From the NCBI GenBank assembly GCA_023436765.1, contig JAEZHX010000246.1:1-25049 (forward strand): a stretch of 25,049 bases of DNA, written 5' to 3'. This document shows, one piece after another, positions 1 through 6,590 of the stretch; position 1 is the stretch's first letter, and every line of letters starts with the position of its first letter. The stretch comes from Bacillota bacterium (GTDB taxonomy: Bacteria > Bacillota > Clostridia > Lachnospirales > Lachnospiraceae). The translations under genes and the position numbers were made by a program. The notes under the pieces are model-generated. The model worked only from the letters and a program-made list of their open reading frames with translations. It searched no databases and had not been told where the DNA came from.

Positions 1-123
1 AATGATCCCCAATCCTCCTGCCTCCGATACTGCCGCTGCAAGAGAAGCATCCGATATTCTGGCCATTGCGCCCTGAAAAATGGGGTACTCTATATTCAAC
101 ATTTTACAAATGCGTGATTCCAT
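1..123 (-). CDS. fabK: Enoyl-ACP reductase II FabK, N-terminal fragment (runs off the window)
   Basis: FabK is the FMN-dependent enoyl-[ACP] reductase that performs the last reduction of each fatty-acid elongation cycle in many Firmicutes. Only the first 41 codons are present, beginning MESRICKMLNIEYPIFQGAM; the gene continues beyond position 1. The LNIEYPIFQGAMARISD stretch followed by AAAVSEAGGLGII is the typical start of the FabK/nitronate monooxygenase TIM-barrel family. The position directly after fabH-acpP fits the streptococcal-type order fabT-fabH-acpP-fabK and favours FabK over a nitronate monooxygenase. The start has GGGAGG five bases upstream, but this site lies inside a perfect 10-bp stem (126-153), so translation may be restrained by structure. 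The identification rests on a short fragment plus context. Confidence 0.85.
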   Translation of the reverse strand, partial: MESRICKMLNIEYPIFQGAMARISDASLAAAVSEAGGLGII

Positions 124-125
124 CC

Positions 126-235
126 AAACCTCCCATGCTTTGTTGGGAGGTTTTATCCTCCCTGTCTTTTAGGAGGATTTCTCCTCCCTGTTCTGTAGGA
201 GGGGTTTCAACTCTCCCATGATTTTTGGGAGAGTT
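126..235 (-). repeat. Array of four similar hairpins in the acpP-fabK spacer, the last one masking the fabK RBS
   Basis: Four stem-loops follow one another with a period near 28 bases. Hairpin 1 pairs 126-135 (AAACCTCCCA) with 144-153, 10 bp perfect. Hairpin 2 pairs 155-161 (ATCCTCC) with 172-178, 7 bp. Hairpin 3 pairs 181-187 with 198-204, 7 bp with one G-T. Hairpin 4 pairs 209-218 (AACTCTCCCA) with 226-235, 10 bp perfect. Hairpins 1 and 4 resemble each other, as do 2 and 3. Between 1 and 4 two stem positions differ and both partners change with them (A-T to C-G, C-G to T-A), so pairing is kept. In the minus-strand mRNA each 3' arm carries a GGAGG-like sequence; that of hairpin 1 is the fabK Shine-Dalgarno site. 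The function is inferred. Confidence 0.8.
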
Positions 236-256
236 TCTCCTCCCCAAACTAAACTC

Positions 257-493
257 TTATTCCCCTTCTTTTTTGCTGCTGATATAATTCTCGATATCGC
301 CAATTGTACAGATGCTCTCTGTATCCTCTGTAGGGATTTCAATACCGAACTCTTCCTCTAAGGACATGATGATCTGGAAAAGGTCCAGGGAATCGGCATT
401 CAGATCATCCTTTAAATTTGTCTCCTTCTTAAGTTCTGCTGTATCTACTCCTAACTGATCTGCTACTACCTCTTTAATCTTTTCTAAATCCAT
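257..493 (-). CDS. acpP: Acyl carrier protein
   Basis: This small acidic cytoplasmic protein carries the growing acyl chain on a 4'-phosphopantetheine arm during fatty-acid synthesis. At 78 residues it has the normal length for AcpP. The attachment site is Ser35 in the motif LNADSLDLFQ, the usual DSL motif at the start of helix II, followed by the acidic helix SLEEEFGIEIP. GGAGG lies 8 bases before the ATG. The gene sits between fabH and fabK, which supports a fatty-acid rather than polyketide role. An 82-bp spacer separates it from fabH, and the unusual 133-bp spacer to fabK holds four hairpins. The DLF after DSL differs slightly from the commoner DSLDxVE, but nothing suggests loss of function. 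Confidence 0.96.
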   Translation of the reverse strand: MDLEKIKEVVADQLGVDTAELKKETNLKDDLNADSLDLFQIIMSLEEEFGIEIPTEDTESICTIGDIENYISSKKEGE

Positions 494-575
494 TGTTTAT
501 TCCTCCATAATTTTAATTTTTATTTTATTTGTACTAGAAGATAAGTTGCTTCTCCTAAATTTTTTAGCTTTTCTA

Positions 576-1553
576 TCATACTTCCAGAAGAATTGCTCCG
601 CTGGTCATCCCTCCGCCAAAACCTACCAGGATCAGCTTATCTCCCGGATTTAAAATCTGGTTCTGGTTCAGCTCATCCATTGCAATACCAATCGTAGCTG
701 CTGAAGTATTCCCATATCGGCCTAGATTGACATAAAATTTATCCAGAGGTATGTCACAATATTTCGCTGCCTGTTCGATAATTCTCTTATTTGCCTGATG
801 GGGGATGATATACCTAATATCCTCCGGTGACAATCCAGATTTAGCGAGTACTTTCTTGATATTATCCGTGACAGCACGCACGGCGAATTTAAATACCTCC
901 TGGCCCTGCATCTCTATCTTGGACTTAATCAAAGTCTCTTCCTGCTTTACAAAAGGATTAATTAATGGTATGGCCGGACAGGTCAGCATCGCTTTCTTAC
1001 TACCATCGGCAGCCAGATTGGAGGCCAATATTCCCTGGCTGCTGCCCTTGGAGGAAAGCACCAAAGCTCCCGCTCCGTCACCAAACAAAACACAGGTCGC
1101 ACGGTCACCCCAATCCAGTACCTTGGAGACGGTCTCGGCACCGATAACCAAAACATTTTGATACATTCCGGAGGTTATAAATTGATCAGCAGTGACCATT
1201 GCATAGATTAGTCCTGTACAGGCTGCTGTAAGATCAAAGGCCGCCGCATTCACAGCTCCCAGCTTATCCTGAACGATACAGGCAGTGGATGGCATGAAGG
1301 AATCCGGTGTTATCGTTGCGCAGATGATTAAATCAATCTCTTCGGGGTCCAGCTTAGCATGCTCCAATGCCTTAACAGCTGCTTTGTATGCTAACTCGGA
1401 GGTATTCTCACCTGTGGTAATTCTCCGCTCGCTGATTCCGGTTCTTGTAACAATCCATTCGTCACTGGTTTCAACCAATTCCGATAGATTATCATTTGTC
1501 ATCACATTCTCCGGAACATAGCTTCCGGTACCAATGACTGCCGCATGCTTCAT
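576..1553 (-). CDS. fabH: 3-oxoacyl-ACP synthase III (KAS III)
   Basis: FabH starts fatty-acid synthesis by condensing an acyl-CoA primer with malonyl-ACP. An in-frame ATG exists at 1577, but the start at 1553 is preferred: AGGAGG lies 9 bases upstream and the protein then begins MKHAAVIGTGSYVPE, as FabH proteins do. With this start it has 325 residues, the usual length. The thiolase-fold catalytic triad is complete: Cys112 in TAACTGLIY, His252 in IIPHQANKRI and Asn282 in RYGNTSAAT. The C-terminal GFGGGMTSGAILLEV is also typical. It lies between fabT and acpP, all on the minus strand, and is probably transcribed from the fabT promoter. Primer preference (straight or branched) cannot be read from the sequence. 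Confidence 0.96.
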   Translation of the reverse strand: MKHAAVIGTGSYVPENVMTNDNLSELVETSDEWIVTRTGISERRITTGENTSELAYKAAVKALEHAKLDPEEIDLIICATITPDSFMPSTACIVQDKLGAVNAAAFDLTAACTGLIYAMVTADQFITSGMYQNVLVIGAETVSKVLDWGDRATCVLFGDGAGALVLSSKGSSQGILASNLAADGSKKAMLTCPAIPLINPFVKQEETLIKSKIEMQGQEVFKFAVRAVTDNIKKVLAKSGLSPEDIRYIIPHQANKRIIEQAAKYCDIPLDKFYVNLGRYGNTSAATIGIAMDELNQNQILNPGDKLILVGFGGGMTSGAILLEV

Positions 1554-1625
1554 CCTGGTAGTCCTCCTGTTAATCATTCACATATCGGAACCCCTCTATG
1601 CTATCTATGAAATCAATAATTGGAA

Positions 1626-2102
1626 TTATTTTCTGCTTTTGCTGACATTATCACCAGCGGATCTATAGATATCCTTTAAGTGCTTATTCAGCTTTCGCAA
1701 AGCGTTCAGCAATATTTCTTCTTCTTCAGAGGTAAAGTCACTCATAATTGCTTTCACCATATCCATATGGAATTTCTCATGGATACGGTATGCCAGCTTA
1801 CCTCTTGTGGTCAGGCTCACGTTCACAATTCTTCGGTCAGAATCGCTTCTGCTGCGCTCGAGATAACCCTTACGGATCAGCTTATCCACTGCGGTAGTCA
1901 ACGTACCCATCGTAATCTCCAGCTCAGCCGCAATCTCTGACATCGTTTTTGAACCGTATAAGCCTACGGCCTCCACTGTATGAATCTCTGTAATGGACAG
2001 GTCGCTGAATACTCCCTGTTTAATTGAGTATTCTTCAATATGGTTTACATCATCGTAAACCTCAACAAGCATCTTATTAATCTCCAGGATCTTCTCCTTC
2101 AC
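1626..2102 (-). CDS. fabT: MarR-family repressor of fatty-acid synthesis, FabT type
   Basis: This is a winged-helix MarR regulator of 158 residues. It stands first in a fab operon, the position of FabT in streptococci and related Firmicutes, where FabT represses the fab genes when long acyl-ACP is plentiful. The winged helix occupies roughly residues 50-100: a recognition helix around ITMGTLTTAVDKLIRKGYLER followed by the wing SDSDRRIVNVSLT. A GTG at 2111 is in frame, but GTG at 2102 is the better start because AGGGG lies 8 bases before it and would be only one base from the upstream GTG. The promoter is overlapped by a FabT-like palindrome, so autoregulation is likely. The name comes from context and operator; a general MarR annotation would also fit. 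Confidence 0.85.
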   Translation of the reverse strand: MKEKILEINKMLVEVYDDVNHIEEYSIKQGVFSDLSITEIHTVEAVGLYGSKTMSEIAAELEITMGTLTTAVDKLIRKGYLERSRSDSDRRIVNVSLTTRGKLAYRIHEKFHMDMVKAIMSDFTSEEEEILLNALRKLNKHLKDIYRSAGDNVSKSRK

Positions 2103-2119
2103 GTATTTCACCCCTAAGT

Positions 2120-2132
2120 GTTTGCATCAAAC
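2120..2132. promoter_or_regulatory. Possible second FabT-type site in the fabT leader
   Basis: GTTTG-CAT-CAAAC is a 5-3-5 palindrome close to the FabT core TTTGAnnnTCAAA. It lies about 18-30 bases upstream of the fabT start, downstream of the main operator and promoter. It may be an accessory operator, but it is short and could be chance. Confidence 0.35.
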
Positions 2133-2154
2133 CAATCATTCGTTTGTATTGCAA

Positions 2155-2175
2155 ATATTTTGATAATCAAAATAT
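2155..2175. promoter_or_regulatory. Perfect palindromic operator, FabT-like, overlapping the fabT -10 box
   Basis: ATATTTTGAT (2155-2164) and its exact reverse complement (2166-2175) flank a single centre base, giving a perfect 21-bp palindrome. The core TTTGATAATCAAA closely matches the published FabT box of streptococci (TTTGATTATCAAA). It overlaps the -10 hexamer at 2171-2176 and covers the predicted transcription start, so a bound protein would block the promoter. Assigning it to FabT is inference. Confidence 0.75.
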
Positions 2176-2199
2176 ATAAGAAAAATGATCAAATGTCAA
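2171..2199 (-). promoter_or_regulatory. Promoter of the fabT-fabH-acpP-fabK operon
   Basis: Reading the minus strand, TTGACA (2194-2199) is followed after 17 bases by TATATT (2171-2176). The -35 is perfect and the -10 has five of six consensus bases, a typical sigma-A promoter. Transcription would begin near 2164, giving a leader of about 60 bases before fabT. Confidence 0.75.
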
Positions 2200-2252
2200 G
2201 AAAATTTTACCGAATAAGCGAAGTAAGGTAACCGCAGCGTCTGTTAGTTTTC

Positions 2253-2281
2253 TTGATTAATGTAAATTAGTGGGTTATAAT
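2253..2281 (+). promoter_or_regulatory. Promoter of the leader ORF-acetyltransferase unit
   Basis: TTGATT (2253-2258), a 17-base spacer and a perfect TATAAT (2276-2281) form a convincing sigma-A promoter pointing right. Transcription would start near 2288, leaving about 175 bases of 5' leader before the acetyltransferase. The leader holds a small hairpin (2331-2347, CACAGGG with CCTTGTG, one G-T), a short ORF and two alternative stems. Confidence 0.75.
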
Positions 2282-2384
2282 ATTATAGTGAATTGATCAG
2301 CAATGTACGTGTTTTCGTGATTTACTATACCACAGGGTTTCCTTGTGTTCATATAGATATTTTATATATAGGAGATGATGTAAT

Positions 2385-2435
2385 ATGAACAATATTTTTG
2401 GATTCAATCACACGCGGAGAGTGACTATACTTTAG
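2385..2435 (+). CDS. Putative 16-residue leader peptide ahead of the acetyltransferase
   Basis: An ATG with GGAG upstream (2371-2374, 10 bases before) opens a 16-codon ORF encoding MNNIFGFNHTRRVTIL, ending in TAG 28 bases before the acetyltransferase start. It lies within the 5' leader transcribed from the promoter at 2253-2281. Its codons 11-13 contain CGGAGAG, the first of three segments that can pair in two exclusive ways with the downstream Shine-Dalgarno region. This arrangement resembles leader peptides of erm and cat resistance genes, where ribosome pausing on the leader decides whether the next RBS is open. No protein family is recognisable, and such short ORFs can occur by chance. 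Confidence 0.5.
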   Translation: MNNIFGFNHTRRVTIL

Positions 2436-2456
2436 CTCTCCGTTAATAAAGGAGAG
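2415..2456 (+). promoter_or_regulatory. Mutually exclusive hairpins controlling the acetyltransferase RBS
   Basis: Three segments are visible: CGGAGAG (2415-2421), CTCTCCG (2436-2442) and GGAGAG (2451-2456). Segment 2 pairs with segment 1 over 7 bp or with segment 3 over 6 bp, never both. Segment 3 is the Shine-Dalgarno site of the gene starting at 2464 (7-base spacing). Segment 1 lies inside the leader ORF, whose stop codon abuts segment 2. Translational attenuation is the natural reading; the direction of control is not certain. Confidence 0.55.
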
Positions 2457-2463
2457 AATTATT

Positions 2464-2916
2464 ATGATAGCAAAAGTTACATTAGAGCCATTGGATGTAA
2501 ATAACTGGCTTAAGATTTGTGAGTTGAGTGTCAGTGAAGAGCAAAAAAACATCTTTACAATTCCCAATGTTTACTGGATCGGTATTAGCAGATATGAGGA
2601 AAAAAGTGAGCTATTTGCCATAAAGGCAGGTGATACATATGTTGGTTTAGTTGGTGGAGGATTTGATGAGGACGGTATTACCGGTTATATCAATCCTCTT
2701 ATGATTGACCAACGCTATCAAAAAAATGGATACGCAAAAGCAGCTCTCTTATTAATGATTGAATATTTGCGGAAAAACCTTGGGGTTGAAGCAATCAATA
2801 TAAACCACAATAAGGCTAATGTAGTCGCCGGGGCTATATATGAATCGCTCGGTTTTCTGGTATACGGTGAAAGTGAGAATGAATACTTAAGAAAGCTTGA
2901 ACTCTCCAACTCTTAA
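2464..2916 (+). CDS. GNAT acetyltransferase, BltD/PaiA-like (polyamine acetyltransferase type)
   Basis: This cytoplasmic GNAT-fold enzyme of 150 residues transfers an acetyl group from acetyl-CoA to an amine. The N-terminal pattern LEPLDVNNWLKICELSVSEEQK resembles the BltD/PaiA spermine-spermidine acetyltransferases. The acetyl-CoA loop is QKNGYA (86-91) in LMIDQRYQKNGYAKAAL, and the C-terminal NVVAGAIYESLGF (119-131) is the usual motif B region. The gene stands alone on the plus strand between two minus-strand operons, with its own promoter, a leader ORF and a sequestered RBS, and ends at a bidirectional terminator. Such a leader would suit a stress- or drug-induced gene. Polyamine substrates are inferred from family likeness; an antibiotic or other amine cannot be excluded. 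Confidence 0.85.
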   Translation: MIAKVTLEPLDVNNWLKICELSVSEEQKNIFTIPNVYWIGISRYEEKSELFAIKAGDTYVGLVGGGFDEDGITGYINPLMIDQRYQKNGYAKAALLLMIEYLRKNLGVEAININHNKANVVAGAIYESLGFLVYGESENEYLRKLELSNS

Positions 2917-3000
2917 CTTGCTAAAGATGAACCCTTGGCGCGTATTCTTTACATAATCACTAATTAATAAAACCTGTCAGCATTCAAAATCGCGTCTTAA

Positions 3001-3056
3001 AAAATAGATATCCATAAACAGCCTGTTACCAGACACTATTTACGGATATCTATTTT
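3001..3056. terminator. Bidirectional terminator between the acetyltransferase and the polyol operon
   Basis: AAAATAGATATCC (3001-3013) pairs perfectly with 3044-3056, and after one mismatch TAAA (3015-3018) pairs with TTTA (3039-3042). The plus-strand exit is TTTTATATAT and the minus-strand exit is TTTTTTAAG. It lies between convergent genes and can stop transcription from both. The rest of 2917-3187 is AT-rich and holds no gene I can support. Confidence 0.8.
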
Positions 3057-3187
3057 ATATATATAATAGAGGAATAGGGAGATAGACATATAGTTATTAT
3101 TTCATTGTATCAAAATGCTTGCTTCTATGGGAGATAATGTATATAGGTATAGTATATCTATGGGTTATAGGGAACAAACCTGTTTCG

Positions 3188-3667
3188 CTAAATAGTCGCA
3201 GCAGATTCCTGATACCTGCTGATATGCTCTTTTTCCAGTGTATTAATTCTTTCTACCTTGGGAAGAGAACCGCCTCCGGCAAAATCACAATCCAGCCAAA
3301 TATCAACTAAGTATTTAGCTAATTCAACCCCTATGACACGTTCTCCCATACACATAATCTGTGCATTATTGCTTTTTCTGGAACGCTCCGTGGAGAACGG
3401 ATCATGGCATACTGCCGCACGAATTCCTGGAACCTTATTCGCACATATCGCCATTCCAATTCCTGTACCGCACACAAGAATTCCACGGTCGAATTCTGCT
3501 TTGGCCACAGCATCCGCTACACTATATGCAACATCTGGATATAAGACAATATCACCAGCTTTTGCTCCAAAATCTACTACTTCAATATCTTTTCTGCCAT
3601 TCAGGTGCTTCATAATCTCTACTTTAAGCTGATAGGCAGCCTCATCACAGCCGATTGCAATTCTCAT
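3188..3667 (-). CDS. RpiB/LacAB-family sugar-phosphate isomerase, probably tetrulose-4-phosphate isomerase
   Basis: This 159-residue aldose-ketose isomerase belongs to the RpiB family, which interconverts ketose and aldose phosphates such as ribulose/ribose 5-phosphate. The start at 3667 is preferred over 3679 because GGAG lies six bases upstream of it. The catalytic Cys66 and the following TGIGM anion loop are present (GILVCGTGIGMAICANK), as are His88 (CHDP) and the conserved SRKSNNAQIMCMGERVIG. The normal Asp-His pair near the N-terminus reads Asp8-Glu9 (GCDEAAYQ), which suggests an altered substrate. As last gene of the dehydrogenase-dhaK-dhaL group, and with a TIM paralogue nearby, it probably acts like Brucella EryI, converting D-erythrulose 4-phosphate to D-erythrose 4-phosphate. 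That substrate is an inference. Confidence 0.85.
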   Translation of the reverse strand: MRIAIGCDEAAYQLKVEIMKHLNGRKDIEVVDFGAKAGDIVLYPDVAYSVADAVAKAEFDRGILVCGTGIGMAICANKVPGIRAAVCHDPFSTERSRKSNNAQIMCMGERVIGVELAKYLVDIWLDCDFAGGGSLPKVERINTLEKEHISRYQESAATI

Positions 3668-3679
3668 ATTAATCTCCAT

Positions 3680-3698
3680 ACCGCCGCATCACGGCGGT
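3680..3698. repeat. GC-rich hairpin just upstream of the RpiB-like gene
   Basis: ACCGCCG (3680-3686) and CGGCGGT (3692-3698) form a perfect 7-bp stem with a 5-base loop in the 73-bp spacer after dhaL. It ends 12 bases before the isomerase start, next to its RBS. No T run follows, so it is not a terminator; it may affect mRNA stability or translation. Confidence 0.6.
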
Positions 3699-3740
3699 TC
3701 AAAAAGTATAATTAAGATAACGTATCTGTCACATTTATGC

Positions 3741-4376
3741 TTAATGCATTTCTATATATTCCCTCATAGACCGGAAGATAATCCAGACAGAAGTAGCTCC
3801 CGCATCCTGATGACCTATCGCACGTTCCAGCAAGGACTTCGCCCTTCCGTATTTTGCCTGGTAATCCTTAGTCTTCTCGACACCATCTTTTGCAGCTGCT
3901 TCTGCTTTTTTGAACATTTCCAGCAGACTTTCCTCTGAATGTTCTTCCAAAGCGATTACAGCGGGCTCTAAAGCATCGACCATGGTCTTGTCCCCGATTT
4001 CTGCTTTGCCTCTTTCTTTAATCGCAGCTAAGCTTTTTCTTTCCATCTCGGCAAAATCTTTCCCTGTTAATTCCGGCCTTTTTTCCATTCCTTTCGCACC
4101 TGCAAGATACAGGCTTCCAAAAATTACTCCGGATGCGCCACCCATGGACATCAGCATTTCTTTGCCGGCTACTTCAAAGACCTCATAAACACTGGTAAAA
4201 TCATCTCTGGATAATAGCTTCTTCTTAGCCTTTTCCATACCGCCTGCCATACCAATTCCATGATCACCGTCACCAATTGCACTATCCACTTCGGTTAAGT
4301 ATGGTTTGCTTTCGATTATTTTATCAGCGACATAAATCAACATATTCTTTGCATCATTGATATTGATCGTATTCAT
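3741..4376 (-). CDS. dhaL: Dihydroxyacetone-kinase family nucleotide-binding subunit DhaL
   Basis: DhaL is the all-helical subunit that binds the nucleotide and transfers phosphate to the ketose held on DhaK. The protein has 211 residues, the family norm. The magnesium-binding motif is intact: Asp31, Asp36 and Asp38 in DSAIGDGDHGIGM. The nucleotide-binding elements GGASGVIFGSLY, GDKTMVDAL and GRAKSLLERAIGHQDAGATS are also present. It follows dhaK with a 3-base gap, so the two are translationally close and surely form one enzyme. No dhaM (PTS phosphoryl donor) is present in the window. The pair therefore either uses ATP directly or depends on a distant DhaM. In this gene context the substrate is more likely erythrulose than dihydroxyacetone. 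Confidence 0.92.
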   Translation of the reverse strand: MNTININDAKNMLIYVADKIIESKPYLTEVDSAIGDGDHGIGMAGGMEKAKKKLLSRDDFTSVYEVFEVAGKEMLMSMGGASGVIFGSLYLAGAKGMEKRPELTGKDFAEMERKSLAAIKERGKAEIGDKTMVDALEPAVIALEEHSEESLLEMFKKAEAAAKDGVEKTKDYQAKYGRAKSLLERAIGHQDAGATSVWIIFRSMREYIEMH

Positions 4377-4379
4377 AAC

Positions 4380-5381
4380 CTACCTGCTTTCTTTGGCATA
4401 ATATGGGCAGTAGCAGTCTGCATTGTAATAATCCTTTAGCTCTTGATCAAGCTTCATAAGAGTTATTGAAAAGCCTCCCATTTCCTGGCATGTACAAAAG
4501 CTGTTGATATCAACATCATGTACGGCAATTCCATCGGCTTTTAATAGCTTCTCTAACCTATTGTATACAATACTCATCTCAAGGATCGTCGTTGAACCCA
4601 AGCCATTCACTAAGACACAGACTTCGCTTCCCTGTTCAATCGGCATATCCTTAAGTATATTTTCATAAAGTGTATCCACTAACACATCGGCAGGCTGCAT
4701 CTGAGTACGCTTGATTCCGGGTTCTCCATGCAATCCCATGCCATACTCAATCTCATTTTCACCAAGCTCAAAGGTAGGCTTGTCCAGTCCCGGAATCTGC
4801 CCGGGTGAAATAGCTACACCGATTGTACGAAGATGATCTCTGGCTTTCTCTGTAACCCTTACCACTTCCTCAAGAGATAAGCCTGCATCACATGCTGCAC
4901 CTGCGATTTTGATTACAAATACATCTCCTGCAATTCCTCTTCTGTCTTCTATTTTCTCTATCGGTGCTGACGCACAATCATCCCATACCCTGACATGGGC
5001 TGTCGGAATATTTTCATCATTCAGAATTTCCTCTGCCATATCAAAGTTCAGATTATCGCCGGCATAATTACCATAGACAAATAATACGCCCTTCCCTTGG
5101 TCTACAGCTTTAGCCACTTCATAAATGGTTCCCGGATCCGGTGATGCAAAAATATTACCACAGGCTGCAGCATCGGCCAGACCTTTCCCCACGAAGCCTG
5201 AAAACATGGGCTCATGTCCGCTTCCTCCGCCGATTACCAGAGCAACCTTATCCTTTCTGCGTTCCTTCAGTATTACTCCGTTTACTTCGGGATGCTTACT
5301 ATAATACTTACTATATGCACTCACAAATCCATTGATCATTTCTGATACAACATTTTCCGGAGCATTGATAATTTTCTTCAT
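4380..5381 (-). CDS. dhaK: Dihydroxyacetone-kinase family substrate-binding subunit DhaK (probable erythrulose kinase)
   Basis: DhaK binds a short ketose covalently as a hemiaminal to histidine and presents it to DhaL for phosphorylation. The protein is 333 residues, of normal length. Residue numbers match E. coli DhaK exactly: His218 (MGLHGEPGI) is the covalent site, and His56 (GGGSGHEP) and Asp109 (GNYAGDNLNF) are the catalytic pair. The C-terminal part reads NSFCTCQEMGGFSITLMKLDQEL and ends in a Cys/Tyr-rich tail, unlike the CTSLDMAGCS of classical enzymes. It lies 19 bases downstream of the polyol dehydrogenase and 3 bases before dhaL. DhaK-family enzymes that phosphorylate erythrulose (for example LerK/DerK of Mycobacterium smegmatis) are known, and the neighbours favour that role. 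Confidence 0.92.
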   Translation of the reverse strand: MKKIINAPENVVSEMINGFVSAYSKYYSKHPEVNGVILKERRKDKVALVIGGGSGHEPMFSGFVGKGLADAAACGNIFASPDPGTIYEVAKAVDQGKGVLFVYGNYAGDNLNFDMAEEILNDENIPTAHVRVWDDCASAPIEKIEDRRGIAGDVFVIKIAGAACDAGLSLEEVVRVTEKARDHLRTIGVAISPGQIPGLDKPTFELGENEIEYGMGLHGEPGIKRTQMQPADVLVDTLYENILKDMPIEQGSEVCVLVNGLGSTTILEMSIVYNRLEKLLKADGIAVHDVDINSFCTCQEMGGFSITLMKLDQELKDYYNADCYCPYYAKESR

Positions 5382-5400
5382 ACCGACAGGTCCCCTTTAC

Positions 5401-6444
5401 TTAATATTTAATCACCGCTTTGATCACATCACTCTTGTTATCGACATTATAAGCTACAGCTTCGATTACATCCTTAAACTCAAATTCATGGGATACGATT
5501 GAAGTCAGAGGAATTTTGCCCTGGCTTACTGCCTTTATAGCGACCGGATATAAATTCCTATAACGGTATACTGTTTTTACCGTACCCTCTTTTGCGCTTA
5601 AGCTGGCGATATCCATCTTGATTTCAGGATTAGCACACATTCCGACCAGTGTCACTGTTCCGCCGTTCTTAATTAATTTTGCCGTCTGCAGGGTTGTAAA
5701 CTCAGAGCCTGCAGTTTCATAGACCTGGTCAACACCGCCGCCGGGAAGTGACTTCACAAAATCTACGATATCTTCGGTTTTTGCTCTAAGTGCCTTGGTA
5801 ACACCAAGCTCCTCTGCCTTTGCTAAGCGCTTCTCGATCACATCAACTGCATAAATTTCATCGATACCCATTGCCTTTAGCACCATGATTGTTACCAGTC
5901 CGATGCAGCCGCAGCCCAGAACTACCGCACTTTGTCCAATCTTAGCACCGGAAAGATCTACTGCATGAAATCCGACAGCAAGAGGTTCAATCAGAGCACC
6001 CTCCAGGGTACTTACATTCTCAGGTAATTTATAGCACATATTCGCAGGATGGGAGCAGTACTCTGAGAACACCCCATCTCTTTCCTTCGGAATTGCCATA
6101 AATGACATATCCGGGCATAGATTGTATTTTCCTTTTTTGCACATTTCACAGGTACCGCAAGGAACTCCGGGTTCAATCGCTACATGATCCCCAGGTTTAA
6201 AACCTGTTACACCTGCCCCAACCTCTACAACCACCCCGCCGGGCTCATGTCCTAAGGTCAACGGGCCTTCAGGAACCCAATTACCGAGGCGGCCTGCTTC
6301 GTAGAAGTGCAAGTCTGATCCGCATAAGCCCACATATTCTAATTTAATTAATAATTCACCGGGTTTAGTTTCCGGAATATCCTTTTCCACAAACTCCATA
6401 TGGCGTGCAGATGTCATAATAGCCACTTTCATTTTTCCATTCAT
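5401..6444 (-). CDS. Zinc-dependent polyol dehydrogenase (sorbitol/xylitol dehydrogenase family), probable tetritol dehydrogenase
   Basis: This medium-chain dehydrogenase of 347 residues oxidises a secondary alcohol of a polyol to a ketone with NAD. The start at 6444 is chosen over 6459 because GGAGG lies 8 bases before it. Catalytic zinc ligands are Cys41 (GLCGSD), His66-Glu67 (GHE) and probably Glu153 (IEPLAVG). The structural zinc site is complete: Cys96, Cys99, Cys102 and Cys110. The Rossmann motif GCGCIG (177-182) is followed by an Asp at 201, favouring NAD over NADP. It sits between the binding-protein gene and dhaK, so it probably converts the imported polyol to the ketose that DhaK/DhaL phosphorylates. 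Erythritol or threitol is the best guess; the sequence alone cannot separate these from other small polyols. Confidence 0.88.
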   Translation of the reverse strand: MNGKMKVAIMTSARHMEFVEKDIPETKPGELLIKLEYVGLCGSDLHFYEAGRLGNWVPEGPLTLGHEPGGVVVEVGAGVTGFKPGDHVAIEPGVPCGTCEMCKKGKYNLCPDMSFMAIPKERDGVFSEYCSHPANMCYKLPENVSTLEGALIEPLAVGFHAVDLSGAKIGQSAVVLGCGCIGLVTIMVLKAMGIDEIYAVDVIEKRLAKAEELGVTKALRAKTEDIVDFVKSLPGGGVDQVYETAGSEFTTLQTAKLIKNGGTVTLVGMCANPEIKMDIASLSAKEGTVKTVYRYRNLYPVAIKAVSQGKIPLTSIVSHEFEFKDVIEAVAYNVDNKSDVIKAVIKY

Positions 6445-6537
6445 AATAAAAACCTCCATTCTGATGAAATACCGCGCATTTGGGCGTCAACACAAATTTC
6501 CAATGGTATCACTTTTCATATAACCTGGTTTAAAACT

Positions 6538-6574
6538 TCTTCCCTATTCAGATGATAAATCAAAATAGGGAAGA
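6538..6574 (-). terminator. Hairpin between the binding-protein gene and the dehydrogenase (partial terminator or stabiliser)
   Basis: TCTTCCCTATT (6538-6548) pairs perfectly with 6564-6574, an 11-bp stem, starting 17 bases after the rbsB-type stop codon. On the minus strand it is followed by AGTTTTAAAC, a weak T run. It may trim transcription so that the transporter is made in excess of the enzymes. I see no clear promoter in the remaining spacer before the dehydrogenase. Confidence 0.55.
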
Positions 6575-6590
6575 GTTTTGGTCTGCTAAA

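Noticed and set aside
126..235. Hairpin array as a small CRISPR
   Set aside because: Units are palindromic with 7-10 base loops and no unique spacers of 25-40 bases; no cas gene is present.
3119..3310. 63-codon plus-strand frame at the end of the RpiB-like gene
   Set aside because: It overlaps the conserved 3' end of the minus-strand isomerase and lacks a good RBS or recognisable protein features.
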